In this document: piece by piece, positions 8,177 through 16,786 of the stretch
Layout: every line of letters starts with the position of its first letter
How positions within the stretch are numbered: the first letter of the stretch is position 1
Assembly (NCBI RefSeq): GCF_023238625.1
Contig: NZ_CP096670.1
Coordinates: 671,501-735,500, forward strand
Reading direction: 5' to 3'
DNA from: Agarivorans sp. TSD2052
GTDB taxonomy: Bacteria > Pseudomonadota > Gammaproteobacteria > Enterobacterales > Celerinatantimonadaceae
DNA: 64,000 nucleotides
Program-made: the position numbers and the translations under genes
The notes under the pieces: model-generated
Databases searched by the model: none
Told to the model about the DNA's origin: nothing
Seen by the model: the letters and a program-made list of their open reading frames with translations, nothing else

Positions 8177-8199
8177 AAGCTGCCTTAGGGCAGCTTTTC
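8177..8199 (+). terminator. Rho-independent terminator after yceI
   Basis: AAGCTGCC (8177-8184) pairs with GGCAGCTT (8189-8196) around TTAG, followed by TTTTCT. It closes the b561-yceI operon. Confidence 0.8.
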
Positions 8200-8498
8200 T
8201 GATTGGTCCATTCAATTAGCTATTGGCACTAATTAACTCCCTCCTCTTTATTTGTTCTAGCTACTAATAAAACCATCTTTTGTTAAATTCATTGAAAATG
8301 CTTTCAGAGGTGACATTTGGCTAAAATTGTAGACCAACCCATCACAATTTATATAAATGCTTGATTGATCTCTTATTTCTGAAAAACATTCTGGTTATAT
8401 TTGTGAACAAAGTTTACTCTTGTTGAGTTTATTAATTCCAGCTTATTTTGAGCTCGACGAGCAAGCTCAATGACCAGCTAAACACAGGGAGTGTGGGT
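8200..8498. other. Intergenic region upstream of the DUF3634 gene
   Basis: About 300 AT-rich bases that presumably contain the DUF3634 promoter. An alternative TTG start at 8448 for that gene lies inside, but without a ribosome binding site. Nothing else recognisable. Confidence 0.4.
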
Positions 8499-8834
8499 TT
8501 GACTATTAGCATAGTGATCGGTTTGGTGGCCTTAGCGGTACTAATTTATCGTCTTCGCCATGTACATTATACGTTTGTTTGTGAGTTACGTTCAGGCAAA
8601 GTCAGTGTGCTGAAAGGCCATGTACCCAGTTCATTTATTCATGATTGCCGCCAAATGATGCGAGGCCGTAAAGTGACGGGCTTGGTTAAAGGGATTAACG
8701 CTAATGGTAAAATGCACTTACGCTTTTCACGCTCTCTGGCGCAATCAGATCAAGTGTATTTAGAGAAACAGTTTCCTCACAAGTTGTATAGCAGCAAACC
8801 TTCCGATATTGATGGCAGTGTGTCGCTAGATTAA
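8499..8834 (+). CDS. DUF3634 family membrane protein
   Basis: About 111 residues from a TTG at 8499, which has GGGAG at 8487-8491 in good spacing. The frame is open further upstream to a TTG at 8448, but no ribosome binding site precedes that codon. One N-terminal membrane helix (TISIVIGLVALAVLIYRL) is followed by a small basic domain with ELRSGKVSVLKGHVPSSFI and GKMHLRFSR, the pattern of DUF3634. Function unknown. A strong bidirectional terminator follows. Confidence 0.75.
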   Translation: MTISIVIGLVALAVLIYRLRHVHYTFVCELRSGKVSVLKGHVPSSFIHDCRQMMRGRKVTGLVKGINANGKMHLRFSRSLAQSDQVYLEKQFPHKLYSSKPSDIDGSVSLD

Positions 8835-8849
8835 AACTAATTGAATAAA

Positions 8850-8877
8850 AGGGCCCGGTTTTACCGGGCTTTTTTAT
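8850..8877. terminator. Bidirectional terminator
   Basis: GCCCGGT (8853-8859), loop TTT, ACCGGGC (8863-8869), with TTTTTTT on the plus side and CCCTTTTATT on the minus side. It serves both the DUF3634 gene and the convergent glycosyltransferase gene, whose stop codon lies in it. Confidence 0.9.
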
Positions 8878-9878
8878 TTGGCTTTAGAAAACATAGTTAA
8901 GGGCGCTGGTGAGGCTTTTTCTTCTACGCCTTTGATTGGATCCCATACTGGTCTAATAAATGAGCGTAGTTTTGCAGCAATCCTCACTGCCATATTTGCC
9001 CCGTTTACCGGTATATATAGCCAGCGAGCAAACAAAAATACTTTACGGCGAAATACCCATAAATACATGGCTTGCTCAGAGTAAAAGCGGTAACCCCAGC
9101 GCTGCTCAAATAATCTAGACGAAGCTTCGGTATATTTAGGGTGCCAACGGAAGAAGAAGAACTTCATGTCGTACCAAGCCATTCTTGTTCCTAAATTGTC
9201 GAAAATAACGATAGAGTCAGGCTGGGTAACTATTTTATAGCCTTGTTGTCTTAGCTGAATACCAATATCAATATGCTCGCGAATCACCATATTGGGTAAC
9301 TCAATGTCATTTAGTGCCTTAGTACTAAATAAAACACCATGCAGTTCAAACATCTCGCTTTCTTGAATACCCTTAGGGAGTTCTTCAGGTAAAGCTCGGC
9401 GAAAAGATTTATGTTCAATTAAATAGTCTTCACCTTGGTAGTCAATGGTATGTACAGCGTTGGTGAATAGATGGCTACGCAGTTCTGCACCCTTATCAAC
9501 CCCTTCTTTTTCCAGTGTTACCGGGTTAACCACGGCAATGCTTGAATCGGAGTTAGCGATATCTAATAAGGGCGGTAACCAGTTGGGCGTAACATTAGAA
9601 TCATTATCTAGAAACATCACATAGGGGGTTTCAATTAAAGGGCGAACTTTTTGCATTGCCTGGATTGGAGAAATCAGCCCATAACTCAATAGTTCTGCAT
9701 TATTGTGCTGCTCAAGCTCTTTGGTAATTTGTCGCTTTAGTGATTTCGGGTAATCTAAATCGATCACTTTCAGCTCGAAAGCATGCTTCGTGCAGAGGTA
9801 TAAATTGCGAATGCAATTAATGATGCCTGAGTATCGGTCACGCGGGGTAATGACGACGGTGATCGCGCTATTGTCCAT
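8874..9878 (-). CDS. Family 2 glycosyltransferase
   Basis: 334 residues. The N-terminus (AITVVITPRDRYSGIINCIRN) and the MFLDNDSNV nucleotide-sugar/metal motif near residues 90-100 identify a GT-A fold glycosyltransferase; REHIDIGIQLRQQGYKI is the acceptor-side ED-like segment. It is cytoplasmic or membrane-associated through a basic C-terminal half. The gene lies 11 bp after a GT4 gene on the same strand, so both probably build one surface glycan. Donor and acceptor cannot be told from sequence. Confidence 0.85.
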   Translation of the reverse strand: MDNSAITVVITPRDRYSGIINCIRNLYLCTKHAFELKVIDLDYPKSLKRQITKELEQHNNAELLSYGLISPIQAMQKVRPLIETPYVMFLDNDSNVTPNWLPPLLDIANSDSSIAVVNPVTLEKEGVDKGAELRSHLFTNAVHTIDYQGEDYLIEHKSFRRALPEELPKGIQESEMFELHGVLFSTKALNDIELPNMVIREHIDIGIQLRQQGYKIVTQPDSIVIFDNLGTRMAWYDMKFFFFRWHPKYTEASSRLFEQRWGYRFYSEQAMYLWVFRRKVFLFARWLYIPVNGANMAVRIAAKLRSFIRPVWDPIKGVEEKASPAPLTMFSKAK

Positions 9879-9889
9879 GTCGTTCTCGC

Positions 9890-10987
9890 TTATGCTTCCG
9901 TGAGTAGTTGATTAAAAGTAGTGAAGTATCTATCTATCATGTTTTGTTTGTCGAAATTCGATTTAATTCGTTGTTCAGCGGCTGCGCCAAACTGCTCTCT
10001 AAGTTGGCTTGATTCTATCAGTGAGCGGAGTGCTTCGACCAATGCATCAGGACTGGCTACAGGCACCAAATATCCAGTTTCACCACTAATGATGATGTCT
10101 GGAATCCCACCAACGTTGGTGGCAACGACAGGAGTATGATGCAAGCCGGCTTCGATGAATACTAAACCAAAGGCTTCTTCTCGTGATGGTTGCACAAATA
10201 TATCCGCTGCGTCCATCCATAATGACGCATTACTAATTTGCCCTAAAAAATGGACCTGATCCTGCAAGTGCAATTTGTCCCTATAACGTTTTAACACTTT
10301 AGTTTCTTTATTTGAGCCGCTGCCTGCTATGTATAATTGGCAATCATATTGATCACTAATTTGCTTAAAAGCTTTAATGGTATCCTGATGACCTTTGATG
10401 CGACCAAGGTGACCAGCACTAAACAACACGACTTGCTGGTTAGGCAGTTTTAGTTGTTCTCGGGCTTCAGTTTTACCGACTACTTCGGCCTGAGTGTCAA
10501 TGCCACCATGATTAGCGATGCAGCGTTGCTCGGTTAAACCTAAGTTATCAATCAGCAAGCGGCGCCGTTGTTCTGATACAGCAACAAAACGATTGGTTAA
10601 GCGCATTAATAGACGGTTAACCCGATTCTTTTGGTAATAGCTTAGAATAGAACGATGAAACGTTAATACAGTGGGTAAACGACAAATTTTAGCCGCAATA
10701 CCAGCCCAAATCATGCTTCGGTCACAGTGACAATGAATCAAGTTAATCTGGTGCTTGCGAATTAACCTAACCAAGTTGTATAAAATACAGGGGCCATCAA
10801 AGGCTTTACTGTGCAGCACCACTAAACTTTTTGGCTGACAGGTTTTGAACTTAGGCGCTCTAAAGCTAACAGGCAGTACAAATGCCCCGTTTTCTCTTAA
10901 GCCTTCAACGGTAGTGATGAATCTCACTGAGCGACCACCTCGTTCGAGGCTTTGGACAACCTCCAAGACCCTCAGGTTTTCATCCAT
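9890..10987 (-). CDS. Family 4 glycosyltransferase
   Basis: 365 residues with two Rossmann-like domains of the GT-B fold. N-terminal LEVVQSLERGGRS holds the acceptor-side loop, HLGRIKGHQDTIKAF starts the donor domain, and the EX7E motif lies in SREEAFGLVFIEAGLHHTPV. AAGGA is well placed before the ATG. It is the first gene of a two-gene minus-strand operon and is divergent from another GT4 gene, suggesting one surface-polysaccharide or lipopolysaccharide locus. Confidence 0.9.
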   Translation of the reverse strand: MDENLRVLEVVQSLERGGRSVRFITTVEGLRENGAFVLPVSFRAPKFKTCQPKSLVVLHSKAFDGPCILYNLVRLIRKHQINLIHCHCDRSMIWAGIAAKICRLPTVLTFHRSILSYYQKNRVNRLLMRLTNRFVAVSEQRRRLLIDNLGLTEQRCIANHGGIDTQAEVVGKTEAREQLKLPNQQVVLFSAGHLGRIKGHQDTIKAFKQISDQYDCQLYIAGSGSNKETKVLKRYRDKLHLQDQVHFLGQISNASLWMDAADIFVQPSREEAFGLVFIEAGLHHTPVVATNVGGIPDIIISGETGYLVPVASPDALVEALRSLIESSQLREQFGAAAEQRIKSNFDKQNMIDRYFTTFNQLLTEA

Positions 10988-11021
10988 TTATTCAATCCTT
11001 TGATAAAAATTAACAATTTCT

Positions 11022-12191
11022 TTGAGTTGGTCAGTGTTCCTTCTTTCCCAACTGACTTATCATAAGCCCACTAAGGATAGTCAAATAAGTAATGGTATTG
11101 TGAATAAATCGTCAAATAGTAAGATATCTCATGTTGTTAGTAGTTTACAAGTGGGTGGGGCAGAGCGATTTGTTATCGATTTATGTATCGAACAGAGTCA
11201 TCAAGGCATGGAGCCAGAGATTGTTTCTTTAGGACACCCTGACGATCCTTTGATTGCGGTCGCTGAAGATCTAGGCATAAAAGTCACTGTAGTAAGAGGT
11301 ATGAAAGGCCTAGTACAGTGGCGCTTATGGAAAGCTTATAGAGGGCGTCCAATCATCCATATACACTCCCCGGCAGTGCTTATGGTTTCATTGCCTATCC
11401 TCCCCTTTTGTTTAGAGCGGAAAATTGTCTATACCCGTCATGGCGCGGCTAAATTGTCCACTAACCGTTGGCTCAAAGTGCATCAATTCGCTCGTCGCTA
11501 CATTGACAGCATTTGTTTCGTATCTGAAGAAGGCCAGCAAATCTTTCATCAGGTTCATGGTTGGGAGCATGTGGACTCCTCGGTGATTGATAATGGCATT
11601 GCCATGCCTAAAGAAGAAGATATTGTGCCTCACCCTCTAGATGGTTGCTTACGTATCGGTTCTGTTGGCCGTATGGTTGGCCTTAAACACCAGATTAGTT
11701 TGTTAAAAGCGCTTGAGTTGCTTCCCGAGGATATCCAACCTAAAGTCGAGCTGCATTTCTTTGGGGTGGGAGACCAATTGACAAAGTTGCAACAGTTCAG
11801 CCAGCAAAAGTTAAGCCACTCTACAGTGGTATTTCATGGACTGGAGAGCGATAGAAGCAAAATATATAATAGCTTTGAGTTGTTAGCGGTCACGTCTGAA
11901 ACAGAAGGTATGTCTCTGGCCATCATGGAAGCAATGGCTTATAAACGGGCGGTAGTGGCCAGTAAGGTTGGTGGTAACTCGGTATTGGTAAAAGAGCAGC
12001 TAAACGGTTGGCTATTTGATTTTGATGATAGCCAAAAGTTAGCTGATATTATCCAAGCAGCCTTGAGCCAACCAGAGCGTTTGATCGAGTATGGACAATC
12101 TGGGAGACAACGAGTATTGAGTGAGTTTTCATTACAGCGCACTCAAGGTCAGTACCAAAAAGTCTATCAGGATTTTGGTACGAGTATCTAA
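11022..12191 (+). CDS. Family 4 glycosyltransferase
   Basis: Up to 389 residues, GT-B fold. KISHVVSSLQVGGAERFVID is the typical N-terminal start, GSVGRMVGLKHQISLLKA begins the donor domain, and the EX7E motif is in SETEGMSLAIMEAMAYKRAV. The start is uncertain: the frame is open to TTG 11022, but that leaves 34 bp for two divergent promoters, and the first 26 residues do not look like the family. GTG 11100, just before the conserved start, is a good alternative, although neither has a strong ribosome binding site. Probably the same glycan pathway as its two neighbours. Confidence 0.85.
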   Translation: MSWSVFLLSQLTYHKPTKDSQISNGIVNKSSNSKISHVVSSLQVGGAERFVIDLCIEQSHQGMEPEIVSLGHPDDPLIAVAEDLGIKVTVVRGMKGLVQWRLWKAYRGRPIIHIHSPAVLMVSLPILPFCLERKIVYTRHGAAKLSTNRWLKVHQFARRYIDSICFVSEEGQQIFHQVHGWEHVDSSVIDNGIAMPKEEDIVPHPLDGCLRIGSVGRMVGLKHQISLLKALELLPEDIQPKVELHFFGVGDQLTKLQQFSQQKLSHSTVVFHGLESDRSKIYNSFELLAVTSETEGMSLAIMEAMAYKRAVVASKVGGNSVLVKEQLNGWLFDFDDSQKLADIIQAALSQPERLIEYGQSGRQRVLSEFSLQRTQGQYQKVYQDFGTSI

Positions 12192-12250
12192 ATGTCAAAA
12201 TAGGCCCTTCTCGTATACGTCGGTAGCCATTGGCTAGATTATCTTTGACT

Positions 12251-12286
12251 GTTCCCCTGTAGGCGACTGCTAAACGCTAGGGGAAC
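12251..12286. terminator. Possible convergent terminator hairpin
   Basis: GTTCCCCT (12251-12258) and AGGGGAAC (12279-12286) form an 8-bp stem with a 20-nt loop between two convergent genes. No T-run follows on either strand, so this is a weak call. Confidence 0.35.
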
Positions 12287-12292
12287 TGCCGA

Positions 12293-13198
12293 TTACATTT
12301 TCTTAGATTGAACTTTGAACATCCGCTTGGCTTCGGTAATCACCAAATCTCGTAAGGGGTTTTCTGTGGTGTCATTACGCCATACAAAGGATAACGAACG
12401 TTCTATGTCTAACTCGGGGACATTCAATACCACCAACTCTTCACGTTCCAATGCCTTAATGACATCTAAGTAAGGTAAGCAGCTTAAATAGTTGCTATTG
12501 GCCACCATTGAACGCAATACCGGTACGTGTTCGTACTCTCGGTGTACTTTTAGGGTTTCAATTGTGCCTTGAATTGCACTGTCAAAAACTCTCCGTGTGC
12601 CGGCGCCTTGCTCTCGCAGTACCCAACTGGCTTGCTCTAGTTGAGAGACACTCACTTTATCGAGTTTAGCGTAAGGGTGGTGAGCGGCAGCCACAATCAC
12701 CAAATGGTCGTTACACCATACCTGATGAGCAATTCTGTCGTCATCACAGCGCCCCTCTATGACCCCGAGTTGGTAATCATAGTTAATTAAACCATTAATT
12801 ACCTCCGCTGTATTTTCTACCGAAAAGCTGATTCTCAATTGTGGGAAGTTGCTATCAACAATACTGATAAGGTCTGGTATAAGGTGCTCTGCGGCGGTTT
12901 GACTGGCACAGAGCTGCAATTCCCCACTAATTAGGTGTTGCTCGGCAAAGCCTTCCTCAATTTGTAGTGCATCAAGCAGTAGTTGCTTAGCTTTAGGCCG
13001 CAGCCATAGGCCCCATTGGCTTAGAACCATGCGTTTTCCCCGCCGTTCAAACAGCGGCTTACCAAGCAACTTTTCAAGTTGAGCTAGCGACATACTCGCC
13101 GCCGATTGAGTTAGCGCTAGGTGGTCGGCGGCTGAACTTACACTACCGTGAGTAGCCACAGCTTCGAAAACAGTGAGTTGTTTTAAAGAATAACGCAT
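12293..13198 (-). CDS. LysR-family transcriptional regulator
   Basis: 301 residues. N-terminal winged helix (LKQLTVFEAVATHGSVSSAA, then TQSAASMSLAQLEKLLG), and a C-terminal periplasmic-binding-like effector domain from about residue 90 containing LGVIEG and LREQGAGTRRVFD. The overall pattern resembles YeiE/CysB-like LysR proteins. It is divergent from the FNT-CBS channel gene and a perfect LysR-type inverted repeat lies between them, so it probably controls that gene and itself. The effector is unknown; formate, nitrite or a related anion would fit. Confidence 0.92.
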   Translation of the reverse strand: MRYSLKQLTVFEAVATHGSVSSAADHLALTQSAASMSLAQLEKLLGKPLFERRGKRMVLSQWGLWLRPKAKQLLLDALQIEEGFAEQHLISGELQLCASQTAAEHLIPDLISIVDSNFPQLRISFSVENTAEVINGLINYDYQLGVIEGRCDDDRIAHQVWCNDHLVIVAAAHHPYAKLDKVSVSQLEQASWVLREQGAGTRRVFDSAIQGTIETLKVHREYEHVPVLRSMVANSNYLSCLPYLDVIKALEREELVVLNVPELDIERSLSFVWRNDTTENPLRDLVITEAKRMFKVQSKKM

Positions 13199-13260
13199 GA
13201 ATCACTCCAAAAGTGTCAAATTACAACGTTGGAAAAGCTGTTAAGCATAGTAGCTGAAGG

Positions 13261-13283
13261 CACTATCAAAAGTATTGATAGTG
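13261..13283. promoter_or_regulatory. LysR-type operator candidate between the regulator and FNT-CBS genes
   Basis: Perfect inverted repeat CACTATCAA (13261-13269), spacer AAGTA, TTGATAGTG (13275-13283). It contains ATC-N9-GAT and T-N11-A, the LysR binding pattern, and sits 63 bp from the regulator start and 106 bp from the channel start. Confidence 0.65.
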
Positions 13284-13388
13284 GTCATGAAAATTATCCG
13301 CTTACCAGCAAAAATTATAACCGCTATGGTATTAGCACGTTTAGTCATTAGCGACTTAAGTTGCTTGTTAATACAGGTTTTAGTGTAA

Positions 13389-14906
13389 ATGAATCATCCT
13401 CAAGTCGAGCGGATTTCCGCTCCTAAAATGGTCACCGGTGGTAGCGAAAGCTCACCACTAGCGGCATTAAGCCCAGACCAAATGACTCAATTTGCCGAAC
13501 AGTATGCTTATAAGAAAGCAACCAGTAGCACACCGAAAATGCTCAGCTTAGCGTTAAGCGCTGGGGTATTTATTGGCTTGGCTTTTGTCTTCTATATCAC
13601 CGTTACCACCGGATCATCAGCGATGGGTTGGGGGGTTAGCCGTTTATTAGGTGGTTTGGCCTTTAGCATGGGCCTGGTGCTGCTTGTGGTGTGTGGCGGT
13701 GAGTTATTTACCAGTAGCGTGTTATCGATTATTCCTCGTGCGAGTGGCCAGCTTAATACTCGCGCCATGATTGCCAATTGGAGCAAAGTTTATGTAGGCA
13801 ATTTTGTGGGGGCCTTATTGCTAGTACTCATTGTAAGTGGTGCCAAGCTTTATCAATTAGACCACGGCCAATGGGGGCTAAACGCCTTATCTATAGCGCA
13901 ACACAAGTTAGAGCATGGTTTTGTGCAAGCGGTGCTATTGGGCATGTTATGTAATTTATTGGTGTGTTTAGCCGTGTGGATGACCTTTAGCGCTAAAACC
14001 AGCTCGGCCAAAGCAGCACTCGTTATATTGCCGGTTGCCATGTTTGTTAGCACCGGGTTTGAACACGTAGTCGCAAATATGTTTATGGTGCCCTTAGGCA
14101 TCGCGATTAAAAGCTGGGCTGAACCCGCATTTTGGGCACAAATTGGTACCCAAGCCAGTGCTTTTGAGCACCTAAATTGGGCGAGCTTCTTCTGGAATAA
14201 TCTACTACCTGTAACTATCGGAAATATTATTGGTGGAGCGGTTATTGTTGGTCTGGGGTACTGGTCGGTGTATAGCCGTGGTACTTCAATTACAGCAAGC
14301 CGAGCTACTTTTTCAGTTTTATCAAATCAATCTTCTGGTCCTATTGGAGAACCTATTATGCAAAATCTAAAAACTATGACAGTGGCTGACATTATGTCAC
14401 CTGCAAACAATACCCTAAATCCTGATATGACCATTGCCAGCGCATGTGATGCACTACTTAAGCAAGATCTGCCTGGAGCGGTAGTGGTTAATCAAGATAA
14501 CGAACTACAAGGTTTCGTCTCTGAATTGGAGATTCTTAGAAAGCTGTGGTTAGAAGACTACCGTAAACCAAGCTCAACCACTGTGGAAAGTATCATGCAA
14601 AAGGACATAATGACCGTGGCTCCAAATCATAACTTATTAAAATTAGCTGAATACATGAGTGTTGATGTTGCTCAAGTTTACCCCGTGTCTGACTCTGGTG
14701 TTTTGTTGAGCTCAACTCATCAACCTTTAGAAGAACGTTTACGCAACAGCAGCGTATACCGCCCTAAAGTTTACCCGGTGGTCGATAATGGTAAATTAGT
14801 TGGTGTAGTGACACGCCATCAGGTGCTAAAAGCTTTACGCCCAGCCTTAGGTGCGCCAGTAAAGATGGAAGCAGAGTCAGAGCTGTTAGCTGAGTCTGTG
14901 GCTTAA
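13389..14906 (+). CDS. Formate/nitrite transporter fused to a CBS-domain pair
   Basis: 505 residues. Residues about 55-300 are an FNT (FocA/NirC) channel: VFIGLAFVFYITVTTGS, GGELFTSSVL, NWSKVYVGNFVGALL, the FEHVVANMFMVPLG segment with the conserved pore histidine, and TIGNIIGGAVIVGLGYW. Residues about 332-490 are two CBS domains (VADIMSPANNTLNPDMTI; VESIMQKDIMTVAPNHNLL; YPVVDNGKLVGVVTRHQVL), which in other proteins bind adenine nucleotides. FocA is normally about 285 residues, so this is a fusion that could gate anion flux by energy state. An in-frame ATG at 14358 (residue 324), with GGAG 8 nt upstream, lies at the joint. The stop abuts the convergent TPR gene with no gap. Confidence 0.9.
   Translation: MNHPQVERISAPKMVTGGSESSPLAALSPDQMTQFAEQYAYKKATSSTPKMLSLALSAGVFIGLAFVFYITVTTGSSAMGWGVSRLLGGLAFSMGLVLLVVCGGELFTSSVLSIIPRASGQLNTRAMIANWSKVYVGNFVGALLLVLIVSGAKLYQLDHGQWGLNALSIAQHKLEHGFVQAVLLGMLCNLLVCLAVWMTFSAKTSSAKAALVILPVAMFVSTGFEHVVANMFMVPLGIAIKSWAEPAFWAQIGTQASAFEHLNWASFFWNNLLPVTIGNIIGGAVIVGLGYWSVYSRGTSITASRATFSVLSNQSSGPIGEPIMQNLKTMTVADIMSPANNTLNPDMTIASACDALLKQDLPGAVVVNQDNELQGFVSELEILRKLWLEDYRKPSSTTVESIMQKDIMTVAPNHNLLKLAEYMSVDVAQVYPVSDSGVLLSSTHQPLEERLRNSSVYRPKVYPVVDNGKLVGVVTRHQVLKALRPALGAPVKMEAESELLAESVA
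14346..14360 (+). promoter_or_regulatory. Internal ribosome binding site and ATG at the FNT-CBS joint
   Basis: GGAG at 14346-14349, 8-nt spacer, ATG at 14358-14360, in frame with the CBS region. It could yield a free CBS-pair protein of about 182 residues or be a relic of the fused gene's own start. Spacing and strength are as good as those of real starts in this window. Confidence 0.45.
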
Positions 14907-16109
14907 CTATTTTTGAAATTGGAGGCGCTGCTGTAAAAGTCGCAGCGCTTGCTGACTTGAAGGGGCAGTTACCGTATAGGTAGCTGCCTTTTTTAATGCT
15001 TGTTTAGCAGGTTGATATTGGGCTAGTTCTAAGTATAACAAGCCTTGATTCAGCCAGTTCTCAGCCGTGTTAGCATCGCTAAACAGATTGGCTTGCTGGT
15101 AACTATGGATGCTTTTAGCCAGCAAATTCTGTTGAGCTTGGCTGTAAGCCAGCCATTGATATGCTTGACCATTTGCTTGCTTATTCACTAGCTTCAATAA
15201 GCAGCGCTCTGCTTGTGCATACTCTTTGGCGCTGAGCCACAATTGGCACAAGCGAGTTTGTAAGTCAGGACGACTTTTGATCTTATTAGTTTGCATGGCT
15301 AACGTTAGTATCTTTGCGGCTCGATAAGGCTGTTGCTGTTGCTCGAGCAACTGAACCAATAATTGGTAATGTTGCTCGAGCCCAAACAAATCTTGCTGAT
15401 AGGCTTGCTGCATATAAGCTAAAGCCTGCTGTGGTTGCTGGTTGTGCAGATATAAAGAAGCCAACTGGAACCAGCCTAGAATGTCTTTATCACTGAGCTG
15501 CAAAACCTCAAGCTGAGCCTTGATCGCTGCTGGCCATCGCTGTTGTTGACTATAGAGCGCAACGGCAAATCTCCACCAATCTATCTGCGGGTTCGCTTGG
15601 CGGTGCAGAGCCTCTTCGATGCTCTCACTCGCTTGATACCAATCTTGCTGATTAGCTAAGGCTTGGGCTTTTAAAAAAAACGACTCGGCTGAAAGGTATC
15701 GGTCGTCTTGTTGTGCCTGCCAAGCGTCGATACTTTCAATGGCTGCCGACCAATGGCTCAGCTGCAGCTGCAGCTGAGCAATACTATAAAGGCTTTGCTG
15801 TTGTTGTTCCTCTGATAGTCGTTTTAGCTTATAGGTCCGCTGTAAATAAGCTAACGCCCTAGAGTAATCTTGTTGCTGAATGGCGACTTGAGCTTGATAT
15901 TGCCAAGAGACCGCTAAGGCATAGTGGCGTTGTTGTTGCTGATACTGTTGGCCGAGAGGCTTCAGGTATTGTTCCGCTCGTTCGAGCTGGCCTTGTTGAA
16001 TGAAATTATGTGCTAGCTTCAGTTGTCGACTCTCTGCTTCACTTAAATCCTGTGCTGTAGCAGAGAGTGATATAAGAAATATTGATAGTAAAGCTAAATG
16101 TCTGATCAT
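14907..16109 (-). CDS. Secreted TPR-repeat protein of the TonB2 cluster
   Basis: 400 residues. Signal peptide MIRHLALLSIFLISLSATAQ, then helical repeats through most of the length, for example AHNFIQQGQLERAEQYLKPL, AIQQQDYSRALAYLQR and ASLYLHNQQPQQALAYMQQA. It is rich in Gln. Its ATG overlaps the TonB stop (ATGA), so it is the last gene of the operon. TPR proteins are regular companions of TtpC-type TonB systems, where they are thought to assist energy transfer or receptor interaction; that role is inference. Confidence 0.85.
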   Translation of the reverse strand: MIRHLALLSIFLISLSATAQDLSEAESRQLKLAHNFIQQGQLERAEQYLKPLGQQYQQQQRHYALAVSWQYQAQVAIQQQDYSRALAYLQRTYKLKRLSEEQQQQSLYSIAQLQLQLSHWSAAIESIDAWQAQQDDRYLSAESFFLKAQALANQQDWYQASESIEEALHRQANPQIDWWRFAVALYSQQQRWPAAIKAQLEVLQLSDKDILGWFQLASLYLHNQQPQQALAYMQQAYQQDLFGLEQHYQLLVQLLEQQQQPYRAAKILTLAMQTNKIKSRPDLQTRLCQLWLSAKEYAQAERCLLKLVNKQANGQAYQWLAYSQAQQNLLAKSIHSYQQANLFSDANTAENWLNQGLLYLELAQYQPAKQALKKAATYTVTAPSSQQALRLLQQRLQFQK

Positions 16110-16786
16110 TGGTTAAGTTTGAATCCAATTTTCTGTCTACTAATGAAAGGTACAGCAGAACCTTGGTATTTTATGGGAAAGCGTGACTGGCTGACGCTGC
16201 GGATTGCTGCTTGTTCAAATATACCGGCGGGCTCGGCGGAAAGCACTTTGATGCTACTGGCGACGACTTTTCCTTTAGTATTCACGGTAAACTCTAGCTC
16301 AACGACTCCTTCGATACCACGACGGTGCGCTGACATCGGGTATTCGGGAGGGTGTTGGTATTGCGCCTGTATGCTTAAATCTAGCTGTGGCCCTTTAGCT
16401 AAGCCTAATGTGCGATGTGCTATAGGTGTAGATTGCTCGACAGTCACGAGCTGAGGTAAGGCTATTTCTTGGGGCGATAAAGAAGTCTGCAACAAATTTG
16501 ATATTGAAGGTGCATCAGGGGGAGCAATACGATTATTTTGCTTGCTGCCCGATAACGGAAGTACTAAGGCGCTTTGCTGACTTGTCTCCGGTGCTGGTGG
16601 GTTTGGTAGTTCTCTTGACCTACGCTGGGTGTCGCTGTTACTGCGCAAAGTAAAGAGATGCACATTACTGAGCGGGTTAGCCGGGCGGGTTGCACGAGGG
16701 TTGATGCCTGACACTTCAGCCAGTAATACGAATAAACTAGCCGATAAGGCCAATCCACAAGGAAGCGCCAGTAATAGACGCCACAT
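16106..16786 (-). CDS. tonB: TonB-family energy transducer
   Basis: 226 residues. N-terminal membrane anchor (LLLALPCGLALSASLFVLL), a Pro/Ser-rich periplasmic linker, and a C-terminal TonB domain from about residue 140 with YPMSAHRRGIEGVVELEFTV, then GIFEQAAIRSVSQSRFP. The C-terminal domain contacts the TonB box of outer-membrane receptors. It overlaps ExbD by one base and the TPR gene by four. No TonB-dependent receptor is in the window, so the substrate is unknown. Confidence 0.92.
   Translation of the reverse strand: MWRLLLALPCGLALSASLFVLLAEVSGINPRATRPANPLSNVHLFTLRSNSDTQRRSRELPNPPAPETSQQSALVLPLSGSKQNNRIAPPDAPSISNLLQTSLSPQEIALPQLVTVEQSTPIAHRTLGLAKGPQLDLSIQAQYQHPPEYPMSAHRRGIEGVVELEFTVNTKGKVVASSIKVLSAEPAGIFEQAAIRSVSQSRFPIKYQGSAVPFISRQKIGFKLNQ

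Noticed and set aside
13275-13288. FNR box (TTGAT-N4-ATCAA) upstream of the formate/nitrite channel
   Set aside because: Only the left half matches; TTGATAGTG is better explained as one arm of the perfect LysR-type inverted repeat.
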